NCBI RefSeq assembly: GCF_014192645.1
Contig: NZ_JACHYE010000001.1
Location: forward strand, 947,170-1,011,169
DNA: 64,000 bases
Source of the DNA: Herbaspirillum sp. Sphag64
GTDB lineage: Bacteria; Pseudomonadota; Gammaproteobacteria; Burkholderiales; Burkholderiaceae_D
Direction: 5' to 3'
The notes beneath the pieces are model-generated. The model worked only from the letters and a program-made list of their open reading frames with translations, was not told where the DNA came from and searched no databases. Of this stretch, positions 18,136-27,965 are shown piece by piece (within the stretch, counting starts at the first letter, position 1; each line of letters starts with the position of its first letter). Made by a program: the position numbers and the translations under genes.

Positions 18136-18223
18136 AAAACTCTCAACAAAATGGAGGCACTTTTGTATAGCGCGCCCAATACCGTGCACAAATCACGGTA
18201 AGGCATAGATACAAAGTTTGCCA

Positions 18224-18267
18224 TTAAAAAGGCACAGAGGGCATCGAATACTCAGATGCCCTCTGTG
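18224..18267 (-). terminator. rho-independent terminator of carAB
   Basis: A perfect 13-bp stem, CACAGAGGGCATC / GATGCCCTCTGTG, with a 9-nt loop is followed on the minus strand by CC and TTTTT. It separates carAB from greA. Confidence 0.92.
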
Positions 18268-18304
18268 ACCAATGACTGGTTAGCAATGAAACGTGTATGA
18301 AGGA

Positions 18305-21300
18305 TTAGTGTATAGCTTTATGTAGTCCTTGTAAATCATACACATCCAGCGCATCCAGATGGCGCATGCCCTCGACCGCAGCTTCGGCACCAGCGATCGT
18401 GGTGAACGTTGTCACACGTGCCGCCAGTGCAGAAGTACGAATGGCGCCGGAGTCTGCAATCGCAGTGCGCTTTTCTTCCACCGTATTGATGACCAGAGAA
18501 ATTTCATTATTCTTGATCATGTCGACGATGTGAGGACGCCCTTCCACCACCTTGTTGACGGTGGCAACTGGAATCCCCGCAGCGCCGATAGCAACAGCGG
18601 TACCGCGTGTGGCAACAATGGTGAAGCCTAGTGCAACCAGATCCTTGGCCACTTGTACGGCGCGTGGTTTGTCGCTACCCTTGACGCTGATAAAGACCTT
18701 GCCCGACCTCGGCAACTTCACACCGGCGCCCAACTGCGACTTGACGAATGCTTCACCAAAGGTTTTGCCGACTCCCATGACTTCACCGGTCGACTTCATT
18801 TCAGGTCCAAGAATGGTATCAACGCCTGGGAATTTCACAAACGGGAATACCGCTTCCTTGACACTGAAGTAAGGAGGAATCACTTCGTTCTTGATGCCTT
18901 GGCTTTCCAGCGACTGACCGACCATGCAACGCGCGGCGATCTTTGCCAGTTGCAAGCCGGTCGCCTTGGAGACGAACGGTACGGTACGCGAGGCACGTGG
19001 ATTGACTTCCAGCACGAAGACAACGTCCTGCAACTTGCCATCAACTTCGGATTGCTGAATCGCAAACTGCACATTCATCAGACCCACCACATTCAGCCCC
19101 TTGGCCATCAATGCAGTCTGGCGCTTGAGCTCATCAATGGTTTCCTTAGACAAGGAATACGGTGGCAACGAGCAAGCTGAGTCGCCCGAGTGCACACCTG
19201 CCTGTTCAATGTGCTCCATCACGCCGCCGATAAAGGTGCGCTCACCATCGGAGAGGCAGTCGACATCGACTTCGATCGCATCGTTAAGGAAGCGGTCCAG
19301 CAACACTGGCGAGTCATGCGAGACCTTGACGGCTTCGCGCATGTAGCGCTCCAGATCACGTTGTTCGTGGACGATTTCCATCGCACGGCCACCGAGCACG
19401 TAGGAAGGACGCACCACCAGCGGGTAACCAATTTCCTGCGCCAGACGCAAGGCATCAGCCTCAGTACGCGCAGTACGATTCGGCGGTTGACGCAGACCCA
19501 GATCATGCAACAACTTCTGGAACCGTTCACGGTCTTCGGCAGCATCGATCATGTCCGGCGACGTGCCAACGATAGGCACGCCATTGGCTTCCAGATCCAG
19601 CGCCAGCTTCAGCGGTGTCTGACCGCCATATTGCACGATCACGCCATGCGGCTTCTCGAGAGCAACGATTTCCAGTACATCTTCCAGGGTCAGCGGCTCA
19701 AAATAGAGACGGTCGGAGGTATCGTAGTCGGTAGAAACAGTTTCCGGATTGCAGTTGACCATGATGGTTTCATAACCATCGTCACGCATTGCCAGTGCGG
19801 CATGCACGCAGCAGTAATCGAACTCGATACCCTGACCAATCCGGTTAGGACCGCCACCGAGCACCATGATCTTTTTCTTGTCAGTCGGCTTGGACTCGCA
19901 CTCTTCCTCATAGGTCGAATACATGTAGGCAGTATCAGTGGCAAATTCACCGCCACAGGTATCGACACGCTTGTAGACCGGACGAATATTGAGCGCATGG
20001 CGCTTTTCCCGCACTTCCTTGTCGGTGACCTTGAGCAACTTGGCCAGACGACGGTCAGCGAAGCCCTTTTGCTTGAGTTTGAACAGTGTGTCCTTGTCGA
20101 GTACATCGAGCGTCTGCGAGCTTTCCAGCCACAGTTCGATATCAACGATTTCCTTGATCTGCGACAGGAACCAGGGATCGATATGGGTCAGGCCGTGCAC
20201 CTCTTCCAGCGAGAAGCCCTGAGCAAAAGCGTCACCGACGTACCAGATACGATCCGGACCTGGCTCACCAAGCTCTTCCTTGATGGTTTCGTGATCGGTG
20301 GTTTTTTCGTTCATGCCATCGACACCCACTTCCAGACCCCGCAGGGCTTTCTGGAACGATTCCTGGAAGGTCCGGCCAATCGCCATGACTTCACCGACCG
20401 ACTTCATCTGTGTGGTCAGGTGGTTGTCTGCTTGCGGGAATTTCTCAAACGCGAAACGTGGAATCTTGGTAACGACATAATCGATCGAAGGCTCAAACGA
20501 TGCTGGTGTTGCACCACCAGTGATTTCATTGCGCAATTCATCGAGCGTGAAGCCGACAGCCAGCTTGGCCGCGATCTTGGCGATCGGGAAGCCGGTAGCC
20601 TTGGATGCCAGCGCCGACGAACGCGACACGCGTGGATTCATTTCAATGACGATCATGCGGCCGTCTTGTGGATTGACCGAGAACTGGACGTTGGAACCAC
20701 CAGTATCGACACCAATTTCACGCAACACTGCCAACGAGGCATTACGCATGATCTGGTATTCCTTGTCGGTCAGCGTTTGCGCTGGTGCGACCGTGATTGA
20801 GTCACCGGTGTGCACACCCATTGGATCCAGGTTTTCAATCGAGCAAACGATGATGCAGTTGTCAGCCTTGTCGCGCACCACTTCCATCTCATACTCTTTC
20901 CAGCCGATCAGCGATTCTTCGATCAGCAGTTCAGAGGTTGGCGAAGCTTCCAGGCCGCGCTTGCAGATGGTTTCAAATTCTTCGGCGTTATACGCAATAC
21001 CGCCGCCAGTACCGCCCATGGTGAACGAAGGACGGATGATGACCGGGAAGCCCAATTCCTTTTGCACTGCCCAGGACTCTTCCAGCGTGTGCGACACACC
21101 TGAACGCGCCGAACCCAGACCAATCTTGGTCATGGCATCCTTGAACTTGGAGCGGTCTTCGGCCTTGTCGATCGCTTCCGGCGAGGCACCGATCAGTTCA
21201 CAACCGTATTTTTCCAGTACGCCATTGCGATGCAGGTCCAGCGCGCAATTAAGCGCAGTCTGACCACCCATGGTTGGCAGAATGGCGTCCGGCTTTTCCT

Positions 21301-21538
21301 TGGCAATGATACGCTCCACCACCTGCCAGGTAATCGGCTCGATGTAGGTGACGTCAGCCATTTCCGGGTCAGTCATGATGGTCGCAGGATTGCTGTTGAC
21401 CAGAATGACCTTGTAACCCTCTTCACGCAGTGCCTTACAGGCCTGGGCACCGGAATAGTCGAACTCGCAGGCTTGACCGATGATGATCGGACCAGCGCCG
21501 ATGATCAGAATGCTTTTAATGTCGTTACGCTTAGGCAT
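18305..21538 (-). CDS. carB: carbamoyl-phosphate synthase large subunit
   Basis: CarB makes carbamoyl phosphate from bicarbonate, ATP and ammonia channelled from CarA, feeding arginine and pyrimidine synthesis. At 1077 residues it matches the E. coli length. Two homologous ATP-grasp halves are visible ([15 protein letters not shown] and [15 protein letters not shown]), each with a metal-binding [18 protein letters not shown]-type motif. The C-terminal MGS-like allosteric domain starts near [11 protein letters not shown]. Its start overlaps the carA stop by 8 bp, so the two are translationally coupled. Confidence 0.99.
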   Translation of the reverse strand: MPKRNDIKSILIIGAGPIIIGQACEFDYSGAQACKALREEGYKVILVNSNPATIMTDPEMADVTYIEPITWQVVERIIAKEKPDAILPTMGGQTALNCALDLHRNGVLEKYGCELIGASPEAIDKAEDRSKFKDAMTKIGLGSARSGVSHTLEESWAVQKELGFPVIIRPSFTMGGTGGGIAYNAEEFETICKRGLEASPTSELLIEESLIGWKEYEMEVVRDKADNCIIVCSIENLDPMGVHTGDSITVAPAQTLTDKEYQIMRNASLAVLREIGVDTGGSNVQFSVNPQDGRMIVIEMNPRVSRSSALASKATGFPIAKIAAKLAVGFTLDELRNEITGGATPASFEPSIDYVVTKIPRFAFEKFPQADNHLTTQMKSVGEVMAIGRTFQESFQKALRGLEVGVDGMNEKTTDHETIKEELGEPGPDRIWYVGDAFAQGFSLEEVHGLTHIDPWFLSQIKEIVDIELWLESSQTLDVLDKDTLFKLKQKGFADRRLAKLLKVTDKEVREKRHALNIRPVYKRVDTCGGEFATDTAYMYSTYEEECESKPTDKKKIMVLGGGPNRIGQGIEFDYCCVHAALAMRDDGYETIMVNCNPETVSTDYDTSDRLYFEPLTLEDVLEIVALEKPHGVIVQYGGQTPLKLALDLEANGVPIVGTSPDMIDAAEDRERFQKLLHDLGLRQPPNRTARTEADALRLAQEIGYPLVVRPSYVLGGRAMEIVHEQRDLERYMREAVKVSHDSPVLLDRFLNDAIEVDVDCLSDGERTFIGGVMEHIEQAGVHSGDSACSLPPYSLSKETIDELKRQTALMAKGLNVVGLMNVQFAIQQSEVDGKLQDVVFVLEVNPRASRTVPFVSKATGLQLAKIAARCMVGQSLESQGIKNEVIPPYFSVKEAVFPFVKFPGVDTILGPEMKSTGEVMGVGKTFGEAFVKSQLGAGVKLPRSGKVFISVKGSDKPRAVQVAKDLVALGFTIVATRGTAVAIGAAGIPVATVNKVVEGRPHIVDMIKNNEISLVINTVEEKRTAIADSGAIRTSALAARVTTFTTIAGAEAAVEGMRHLDALDVYDLQGLHKAIH

Positions 21539-22703
21539 GTTTCTTTTTCTCCATCATCGCCACAAATTGATCAAACAGCGGGGCGATGTCATGCGGCCCG
21601 GGTGATGCTTCTGGGTGGCCCTGGAAGCAGAAAGCAGGCTTGTCGGTACGTGCAAAACCTTGCAGCGAACCATCGAACAAGGATACGTGTGTGACGCGGC
21701 AGTTGGCTGGCAACGTCGCAGCATCTACTGCAAAACCGTGATTTTGCGAAGTGATCAGCACTTGCTTGGAAGCCAGATCCTGTACCGGATGGTTGGCACC
21801 GTGATGACCAAATTTCATCTTCAGGGTTTTGGCGCCGGAAGCCAGTGCCATGATCTGATGACCGAGACAGATGCCGAAGGTCGGGATACCTCGCTCGATC
21901 AGCTCCTTGGCAGCAGCAATCGCGTAATCACAGGGTTCTGGATCGCCAGGACCGTTGGACAGGAAAATACCATCGGGATTGAGCGCTAATGCCTCGGCCG
22001 CGGTCGCTTGCGCAGGCAACACGGTGACCTTGCAGCCACGCTCAGCGAGCATGCGCAGGATGTTGTATTTGACGCCATAGTCATACGCGACGACATGGAA
22101 CTTCGGCGTGATCTGCTGACCGTAACCGCGACCAAGCTTCCACTCGGTCTCGGTCCAGTTATAGGCCTGCTTGGTAGAAACGACCTTGGCCAGATCCATA
22201 CCTGCCAGACCAGGGAAGGCACGTGCCAACTCCAATGCCTTTGCCTTGGCCACTTCGATATCCTGCTCACCCGCCACGATGGCACCGTTTTGAGCACCCT
22301 TTTCGCGCAAAATACGAGTCAGCTTGCGCGTATCGATACCGGCAATCGCTACGATATTATTGGCTTGCAGATAGTCGCTAAGACTTTGCTTGGTGCGAAA
22401 ATTGGAGGTCAGACGCGGCAGATCCTTGATGATCAAGCCAGCTGCATGAACCTGAGCAGCCTCAACGTCTTCAGTATTGACGCCGGTATTGCCAATGTGC
22501 GGATAGGTCAGGGTAACGATTTGACGGCTGTAGCTGGGGTCGGTCAAGATTTCCTGGTAACCGGTCATGGCGGTATTGAACACGACTTCGCCAGCTGTGG
22601 TGCTGACGTTGCCGGCAGCGCCGATGGAAACACCAAGAAAAACGGACCCGTCTGCTAGCGCGAGGATGGCCGGAACGGTTGGGCCAGAAAGTAAAGGCAG
22701 CAA
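21531..22703 (-). CDS. carA: carbamoyl-phosphate synthase small (glutaminase) subunit
   Basis: CarA hydrolyses glutamine and passes ammonia to CarB. The 390-residue protein has an N-terminal CPSase domain with DGSVFLG and [12 protein letters not shown]. The class I glutaminase domain has Cys279 in TFGICLGHQ and the His/Glu of GHPEASPG. The start appears to be TTG at 22703, with AGGAG six bases upstream; no ATG gives a full-length family N-terminus. It overlaps carB by 8 bp. Confidence 0.98.
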   Translation of the reverse strand: MLPLLSGPTVPAILALADGSVFLGVSIGAAGNVSTTAGEVVFNTAMTGYQEILTDPSYSRQIVTLTYPHIGNTGVNTEDVEAAQVHAAGLIIKDLPRLTSNFRTKQSLSDYLQANNIVAIAGIDTRKLTRILREKGAQNGAIVAGEQDIEVAKAKALELARAFPGLAGMDLAKVVSTKQAYNWTETEWKLGRGYGQQITPKFHVVAYDYGVKYNILRMLAERGCKVTVLPAQATAAEALALNPDGIFLSNGPGDPEPCDYAIAAAKELIERGIPTFGICLGHQIMALASGAKTLKMKFGHHGANHPVQDLASKQVLITSQNHGFAVDAATLPANCRVTHVSLFDGSLQGFARTDKPAFCFQGHPEASPGPHDIAPLFDQFVAMMEKKKHA

Positions 22704-23041
22704 GGGTAACTCCTGAGATTGTTACCGCCGCTGGCTGGGCCAGATCGCACTGAGCACGAATGCAAACACCCGTACAATGAAACCGTACTGAATGCAGCAA
22801 ATGCACCAACCCGACCGCCGCGCACACCCCATTAAACTTGCCTGGAATGTCGGTTGGGCCTGCTGGGACGAGATGAAGGATTCGGTATGCGCTACGGCGG
22901 AATTTAAATTAGCTAAACCGCACAATTGTAGCGCAAAACGCGCCTCTCAGCAAATCCAAAGATTGCCAAAAGACGCGTTTCAGGAATAGCCGAATTGGTA
23001 AAAACGGCTAAAAATCAGTGCATTAGCTGCACCGGTGGGAA
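22704..23041. other. 338-bp gap upstream of carA, no gene recognised
   Basis: The gap lies between the GlcG-like gene and carA, both on the minus strand. It should contain the carAB promoter. A short inverted repeat AGCCG/CGGCT (22988-23009) lacks a U-tract. A 65-codon frame on the plus strand has no family features. Confidence 0.55.
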
Positions 23042-23449
23042 TTACAGACCCAGCGCTGCGATACCAGCCTTGGCGATCTGCACATCTTCCGACGACTTCA
23101 CGCCAGAAACACCAACCGCACCGACATATTGTCCATCGACCACAATAGGAACACCGCCTTCAAGCAATCCTTCGAGTTCAGGTGCACTCAGGAAAGAGAC
23201 GCGGCCATTATTGATCATGTCTTCGTAAATCTTGCTTTCGCGGCGACCCAGAGCAGCAGTCTTGGCCTTGGCAGGGGCGATGTAAGACGATGCAGGTGCT
23301 GCGCCATCCAGGCGTTGCAGCCACAACAGATGACCACCGTCGTCAACGATGGAAATGACCACCGCCCAGTTATTGGCACGGGCTTCTGCTTCGGCACCGG
23401 CTGCGATTTTTTTCAGGTCTTCAAGGGTCAGATACGGCTTCGTTTGCAT
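23042..23449 (-). CDS. GlcG/HbpS family (DUF336) protein
   Basis: A 135-residue protein of the GlcG/HbpS fold (heme-degrading domain, DUF336). Members bind heme or small ligands and often accompany oxidative or glycolate genes, but their role is mostly undefined. Typical features are TLEDLKKIAAGAEAEA, VVISIVDDGGHLLWLQRLDGA, the AKAKTAA helix and the GGVPIVVDGQYVGAVGVSG strand-turn. No signal peptide is present, so it is probably cytoplasmic. It is divergent from the NlpC/P60 gene and stands alone. Confidence 0.85.
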   Translation of the reverse strand: MQTKPYLTLEDLKKIAAGAEAEARANNWAVVISIVDDGGHLLWLQRLDGAAPASSYIAPAKAKTAALGRRESKIYEDMINNGRVSFLSAPELEGLLEGGVPIVVDGQYVGAVGVSGVKSSEDVQIAKAGIAALGL

Positions 23450-23675
23450 GATGGTCCCAGATCTCAGATAAAAAGAAGGCTGATTGTAAGACGAGATGAT
23501 GCAAAAAGTAAAAGTAAGCCTTAATTAGCGAGTCTCAATTATCAAAGTTGAGTGATCAATACCCCAAAATATCAATCAAGCAATTGATAAAATGGCAATT
23601 ATTCGCGGTTAGCTTTTGACATTGCCGTCGAAATTGTTTACATTGCCCCAGTCTTATCGACAAGGAAATGTCACG

Positions 23676-24344
23676 ATGGCAATTGCGCAGACTGGAAAGC
23701 AACGACAACAACTCGCTAAAGTGTGCGTGCTGGCTGCCGGCTTCTGGTTTTGCAGCACGGCATGGAGCGTCGACAATACGGCCAACATGTCGTCCAGCTC
23801 ACCGCCGAATATTGCCACCATCACCAATTTCGCTGGTATTACCGGCATCTCCTCAGCCTCCTCCGCACCAGATCAACAACCTTTGCTAGGCAAAACCAGC
23901 GTTGCTCTGGCGCGCCTGCAAGACATCACCAACCGCGCTTCGGAACTGGCCGTGCAGGCATTAAGCATGCTCGGCATCAACTATCGGTACGGTGGAACAT
24001 CACCAGAAACCGGGCTCGACTGCAGCGGACTGGTACGTTATGTCTTCAAGGAAGCATGGGGTACTGACTTGCCACGTACTTCGGCTGAAATAAGCCGTAT
24101 CGGTGAGCAGGTCGACAAGGTTGACCTGAAGCCCGGCGACCTGGTCTTCTACAACACACTACGTCGTGGCTTCTCGCACGTCGGGATTTATCTCGGCGAC
24201 CGCAAGTTCATCCACTCGCCATCTGCCGGTGGGCAGGTACGTATCGAAGACATGGATCTGGCTTACTGGAAAAAGCGCTTCAACGGCGCGCGTCGCATTA
24301 TCAGCGGCGACAACAATACCGCCGACAGCGACGATCAAAAATAA
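23676..24344 (+). CDS. NlpC/P60 (C40) family peptidoglycan endopeptidase
   Basis: Exported cysteine peptidase likely to cut stem peptides of peptidoglycan. In the 222-residue protein, residues about 11-31 form a hydrophobic signal or anchor segment ending TAWS. A Ser/Pro/Ala linker follows to about 75, and the NlpC/P60 domain fills the rest. The catalytic Cys116 is in GLDCSGLVRYVF, His168 is in FSHVGIYLG and a further His is in KFIHSPS. The ATG at 23676 has AAGGAAA eight bases upstream; the frame is open to 23616 but without a better site. Confidence 0.9.
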   Translation: MAIAQTGKQRQQLAKVCVLAAGFWFCSTAWSVDNTANMSSSSPPNIATITNFAGITGISSASSAPDQQPLLGKTSVALARLQDITNRASELAVQALSMLGINYRYGGTSPETGLDCSGLVRYVFKEAWGTDLPRTSAEISRIGEQVDKVDLKPGDLVFYNTLRRGFSHVGIYLGDRKFIHSPSAGGQVRIEDMDLAYWKKRFNGARRIISGDNNTADSDDQK

Positions 24345-24359
24345 ACGGATGTCACGCCC

Positions 24360-25310
24360 TCAGCGCGCCATGTTATCTGCTTTGATTTTGAGTTTTTGCC
24401 GAATCTCCGGCATGGCTTTCATTGCGGCCTGCTCGCCTGCCAAAATGGCAACATTACGCCCGGCAAAGTCACTTCCCTTCATTCCTCCCAACTCAGGCTG
24501 AATCACAATATCGGCATCCTTGAGCTCAAAGCTGTTGATGGTCTGCCCCATGATGGCAAAAGTCTGCAGCATCACATCGACCGAACTGCTTGCTGCCTGA
24601 GCTTCGGGTTGTGCCGAAATATTCACGGCAATCACAAAGTCAGCCCCCATTTCGCGCGCAAAACGCACAGGCACTGGTGATACCAGACCACCATCGACAT
24701 AGGACCGATCACCAATACGCACTGATTGGAAGACTCCCGGCACAGCAGAAGAAGCACGTACCGCGATCCCGGCGTTCCCGCGACGAAACAGAATGGGTTG
24801 ACCAGTTTTAAGGTCGGTAGCAACTGCGCCAAACGGAATCTTGAACTTCTCTATCGGCATATTATTGACTACCCGATTGACGTAATTCTGCACGCCCTCC
24901 CCTTTGAGCACGCCACTGACCTTGGAGAACAGCGGAATCGACCAGTCAGAGATAGTAGCCTCATCCATCTCCAGTGCCAGTTTTTGCAATGCAAAGCCAT
25001 TGTTGCCGGCAGCGTACAAGGCACCAACCACGCTGCCTGCACTGGTTCCTACTACGATGTCAGGGAAAATCCCCTGCGACTCCAACGCTTTAATCACGCC
25101 CACATGCGCAAAACCGCGCGCAGCACCACCGCCGAGTGCCAGCGCAATCCTGGGTCGCACAGGCTCTGGTACTGACGCTGGCTGCGAAGCGATCGCGACT
25201 GCTGATACCTCGGCATTTTTTTGCGGCAACATACTACATCCTGCCAGTACAAGCAGCAGCGAGATCGGGGACAACAAGGGGCGAAGGAAAAAGCGACGCG
25301 AAGCAGACAT
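24360..25310 (-). CDS. patatin-like phospholipase family lipoprotein
   Basis: Predicted lipoprotein with a patatin-type serine hydrolase domain. The 316-residue protein has lipobox LAGC with Cys25. The oxyanion loop GGGAARG is at about 60-66, the nucleophile Ser90 is in GTSAG and the dyad Asp206 is in YVDGGLVSP. This is the RssA/NTE-like subgroup, expected to act on phospholipids at the periplasmic face. It is convergent with the NlpC/P60 gene (15-bp gap). Substrate is not known. Confidence 0.9.
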   Translation of the reverse strand: MSASRRFFLRPLLSPISLLLVLAGCSMLPQKNAEVSAVAIASQPASVPEPVRPRIALALGGGAARGFAHVGVIKALESQGIFPDIVVGTSAGSVVGALYAAGNNGFALQKLALEMDEATISDWSIPLFSKVSGVLKGEGVQNYVNRVVNNMPIEKFKIPFGAVATDLKTGQPILFRRGNAGIAVRASSAVPGVFQSVRIGDRSYVDGGLVSPVPVRFAREMGADFVIAVNISAQPEAQAASSSVDVMLQTFAIMGQTINSFELKDADIVIQPELGGMKGSDFAGRNVAILAGEQAAMKAMPEIRQKLKIKADNMAR

Positions 25311-25570
25311 GGCAGTAGGAGGAAAAAAATCTTAGCCCGAACGGGCGCCGCCATTGTACATGCGCCACAGCACGCGCGACCAAGAGCAATCAACAACAAT
25401 CGATCATCCGAAGATCCACCTAGTGCATCAGATTTTTTAGTGGTCTTACCATTAAACTGCTATTATTTTCCCGCGCCAGCCGAGCACATCGCTGTGCAGC
25501 AAGATCCGTTTGACCTGCTTCACCATTCGTTCATCATCGATCAGCATTTGCATTTACCAAAGGAACCATC

Positions 25571-26416
25571 ATGAAATTACTGCGCTATGGCCCCGTCGGA
25601 CAAGAAAAGCCAGGCATTCTGGATCAGGCTGGCCACATTCGCGATCTATCGACTCACCTGCGCGATCTCGACGGTGCACATATCGACGACGAAAGCCTGG
25701 CGCGCATTCGTGCGCTGGACTTGAACCAGTTACCGCTGGTGGAAGGCAATCCTCGTATTGGGGCCTGTGTCGGCAATATCGGCAAATTCATTTGCATCGG
25801 ACTGAACTATGCCGACCATGCCGCTGAATCCAACCTGCCGATACCGGCCGAGCCAGTGGTCTTCAACAAGTGGACATCGGCGGTAGTGGGCCCGAATGAC
25901 AATGTCAAAATACCGCGCGGCTCAAAAAAAACTGACTGGGAAGTCGAACTGGGTGTGGTCATCGGCAAGGCCGGTGCCTATATCGAAGAAAAGGATGCCT
26001 TGTCGCACATCGCCGGCTATTGCGTCATTAATGACGTTTCCGAGCGGGAATATCAGATTGAACGCGGCGGCACCTGGGACAAAGGCAAGGGCTGCGATAC
26101 CTTCGGCCCTATCGGTCCCTGGCTGGTAACCCGCGACGAGATCAGCAATCCCAACAATCTCAATCTGTGGCTGGAAGTCGATGGCAAGCGCTACCAAAAC
26201 GGCAATACCAGCACCATGATCTTCACAGTGCCGTTCATCATCGCCTACCTGAGTAAATTCATGAGCCTGCAGCCGGGCGATGTCATCTCGACTGGCACAC
26301 CACCCGGCGTGGGAATGGGCGTCAAACCTGCTGCCGTGTATCTGCGTGCCGGACAAACCATACGTCTGGGTATTGACGGCCTGGGCGAACAACAGCAACA
26401 AACCATCAACGCCTGA
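25571..26416 (+). CDS. fumarylacetoacetate hydrolase (FAH) family protein
   Basis: A 281-residue enzyme of the FAH superfamily, metal-dependent hydrolases, decarboxylases or isomerases of oxo-acids. Seen are FICIGLNYADHAAES, the metal-binding glutamates of DWEVELGVVIG, the NDVSERE loop, WDKGKGCDTFGPIGPW and STGTPPGVGMG near the end. Subfamily members are often annotated as ureidoglycolate lyase or 2-hydroxyhepta-2,4-diene-1,7-dioate isomerase; the sequence alone does not decide. Ureidoglycolate lyase would complement the purine genes farther right, but there is no linkage. It appears monocistronic. Confidence 0.88.
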   Translation: MKLLRYGPVGQEKPGILDQAGHIRDLSTHLRDLDGAHIDDESLARIRALDLNQLPLVEGNPRIGACVGNIGKFICIGLNYADHAAESNLPIPAEPVVFNKWTSAVVGPNDNVKIPRGSKKTDWEVELGVVIGKAGAYIEEKDALSHIAGYCVINDVSEREYQIERGGTWDKGKGCDTFGPIGPWLVTRDEISNPNNLNLWLEVDGKRYQNGNTSTMIFTVPFIIAYLSKFMSLQPGDVISTGTPPGVGMGVKPAAVYLRAGQTIRLGIDGLGEQQQQTINA

Positions 26417-26481
26417 CATGCAGCAACAACACTGAGGAGCGTCCGTAACAGGAAACACTCCTCAGCCGGGTAGCACATTGT

Positions 26482-26916
26482 TTAGCTGAGCAGCATGCGT
26501 CCCACAACAATCGTGCGCAGCTTGTCGTAGCACCAGTTATACAACAGTGTGTACGGTAAAAAAAACAGCACCAGTCCAATGTCGAGCAGGAATGCCTCGA
26601 CCAGACCAATTTCCAGCCACCATGCAGCCAATGGCACTACCGCCAGAATCAGACCTGCTTCGAACGTGACCGCATGGAGGATGCGCACAAGGAACGTCCG
26701 CTGCCATCGGTAGTGTCGCTCGATACGATCAAACACGATATTGAAGATCACGTTCCAGGCCATCGCGACCAGCGAAATCATCAGAGTCAACACACCCGCA
26801 TGGATCACAGAGACATCCAGCACCCAGGACATGACTGGCACGCAAATCAGCAGGGCCAGTACTTCAAACAAGATCGCGTGAAAACAGCGTTCAAGCAGTG
26901 ATTTTTGCACCAACAT
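26482..26916 (-). CDS. PACE family multidrug/biogenic amine efflux protein (AceI-like)
   Basis: A 144-residue inner-membrane protein of the proteobacterial antimicrobial compound efflux family, proton-coupled exporters of chlorhexidine, acriflavine or short diamines. Four hydrophobic helices form two repeated bacterial-transmembrane-pair units. The first is ERCFHAILFEVLALL then AWNVIFNIVFDRIE; the second is RILHAVTFEAGLIL then YTLLYNWCYDKLR. A conserved glutamate sits in each first helix. The ATG at 26916 follows GGAGGTG. It is divergent from a LysR gene, the same layout as aceI-aceR. Confidence 0.9.
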   Translation of the reverse strand: MLVQKSLLERCFHAILFEVLALLICVPVMSWVLDVSVIHAGVLTLMISLVAMAWNVIFNIVFDRIERHYRWQRTFLVRILHAVTFEAGLILAVVPLAAWWLEIGLVEAFLLDIGLVLFFLPYTLLYNWCYDKLRTIVVGRMLLS

Positions 26917-26983
26917 GCTCACCTCCATTGACAACATGAGGGGCATTATCACAGCCTATCCTGATAGAATAAAATCACTTAGC

Positions 26984-26998
26984 ATCGGCAAAACCGAT
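26984..26998. promoter_or_regulatory. candidate LysR-type operator between PACE and LysR genes
   Basis: A perfect inverted repeat ATCGG-N5-CCGAT contains a T-N11-A core, as expected for a LysR-family binding site. It lies in the 146-bp region between the divergent PACE efflux and LysR genes. A second small palindrome, CTATC-CT-GATAG, sits at 26956-26967. Confidence 0.5.
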
Positions 26999-27062
26999 AG
27001 GTTGTAATTTAAGTCCCTCAGTTCAGTTTCAGTGTTTGCGTTTATTTTTCAGGCCAGTCGCC

Positions 27063-27938
27063 ATGCTCTACTCCACCGATGCCATCGTAATGTTCATCGA
27101 GGCCGCTACGCTGGGCTCTTTTTCTGCAGCTGCGCGCAAACTTGGCAGGCAACAGTCGACGGTGAGCGAGGCCATCGCCAATCTCGAAATCGATCTTGGT
27201 ATCAGTCTGTTTGACCGCAGTACGCGCAAACCGACACTCACCCAGCAAGGACAGGTCTTGCTGGTGCACGCGCAACAGATGCGTGATGCTAATGACCGCC
27301 TGAGTCGGGCGGCACGGCAGCTGGCAGGAGGACTGGAGCCACAGCTGTGCTTCGCGCTCTCCGACACCTATCAATCAGATGTATTTGAAAAAACACTGGT
27401 ACAGCTGGAACAGCGCTACCCATCGCTACATCTGGAGTGTTTGATTGCAGAAGATCTGGATGCGGTCGAGCTGGTGCAATCCGGGCGGGTACAAATGGCA
27501 CTAGTGGCAGCGCAGACGGAGTATCCGGCAGATATCGGCTATCAGAGCATCGCCGAGCAGTCTGAAATCGGACTATACGTCAGCCCACAGCATCCACTGG
27601 CCTCGATGAGCAACATCAGCGATATCAGCGACAGCATGCTGCGCGACTATCGGGAACTGCGCCTCAATACCTATCGGGAAGAGCATCGCACGCCGATCCA
27701 GGGCTTGCACTGGTCGTCCTCCAGCTATCTGATTTTGCTGGAAATGACCGAACAGGGATTTGGCTGGGCTGCCTTGCCGCGCTGGATCGTCAAGCGCTTT
27801 GGTGCCGCTGACCTGAAACAACTGGCTGTACGTGGCTGGCCACGCACGATTCAGGTCCATCTGATCTGGTCACGTCAACGCGGGCTAGGCCAGGCTGGCA
27901 GCTGGCTGTGTGAACAGCTGCTGCAGCCAGTGCGCTAA
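27063..27938 (+). CDS. LysR family transcriptional regulator (AceR-like by context)
   Basis: A 291-residue LysR-type regulator. The N-terminal winged helix-turn-helix (about 1-60) reads AIVMFIEAATLGSFSAAARKLGRQQSTVSEAIANLE, and the effector domain covers about 90-290. The ATG at 27063 gives the standard N-terminus; the frame is open nine codons further. It is divergent from the PACE efflux gene, so I infer that it activates that gene in response to an exported amine or biocide, as AceR does for aceI in Acinetobacter. Confidence 0.88.
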   Translation: MLYSTDAIVMFIEAATLGSFSAAARKLGRQQSTVSEAIANLEIDLGISLFDRSTRKPTLTQQGQVLLVHAQQMRDANDRLSRAARQLAGGLEPQLCFALSDTYQSDVFEKTLVQLEQRYPSLHLECLIAEDLDAVELVQSGRVQMALVAAQTEYPADIGYQSIAEQSEIGLYVSPQHPLASMSNISDISDSMLRDYRELRLNTYREEHRTPIQGLHWSSSSYLILLEMTEQGFGWAALPRWIVKRFGAADLKQLAVRGWPRTIQVHLIWSRQRGLGQAGSWLCEQLLQPVR

Positions 27939-27965
27939 TCCATCGTTGATACGCTGTGCGCAGCG

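Noticed and set aside
19190-20800. A 536-codon plus-strand open frame opposite carB.
   Set aside because: It lies wholly antisense to the well-conserved carB coding sequence, and its translation is His/Arg/Gln-rich with no family features; such frames are common opposite GC-rich genes.
22792-22989. A 65-codon plus-strand open frame upstream of carA.
   Set aside because: No ribosome site or family features; it lies where the carAB promoter is expected.
26432-26465. Inverted repeat CTGAGGAG/CTCCTCAG between the convergent FAH and PACE genes as a terminator.
   Set aside because: The arms are 18 nt apart and no T-run follows on either strand, so I cannot support termination.
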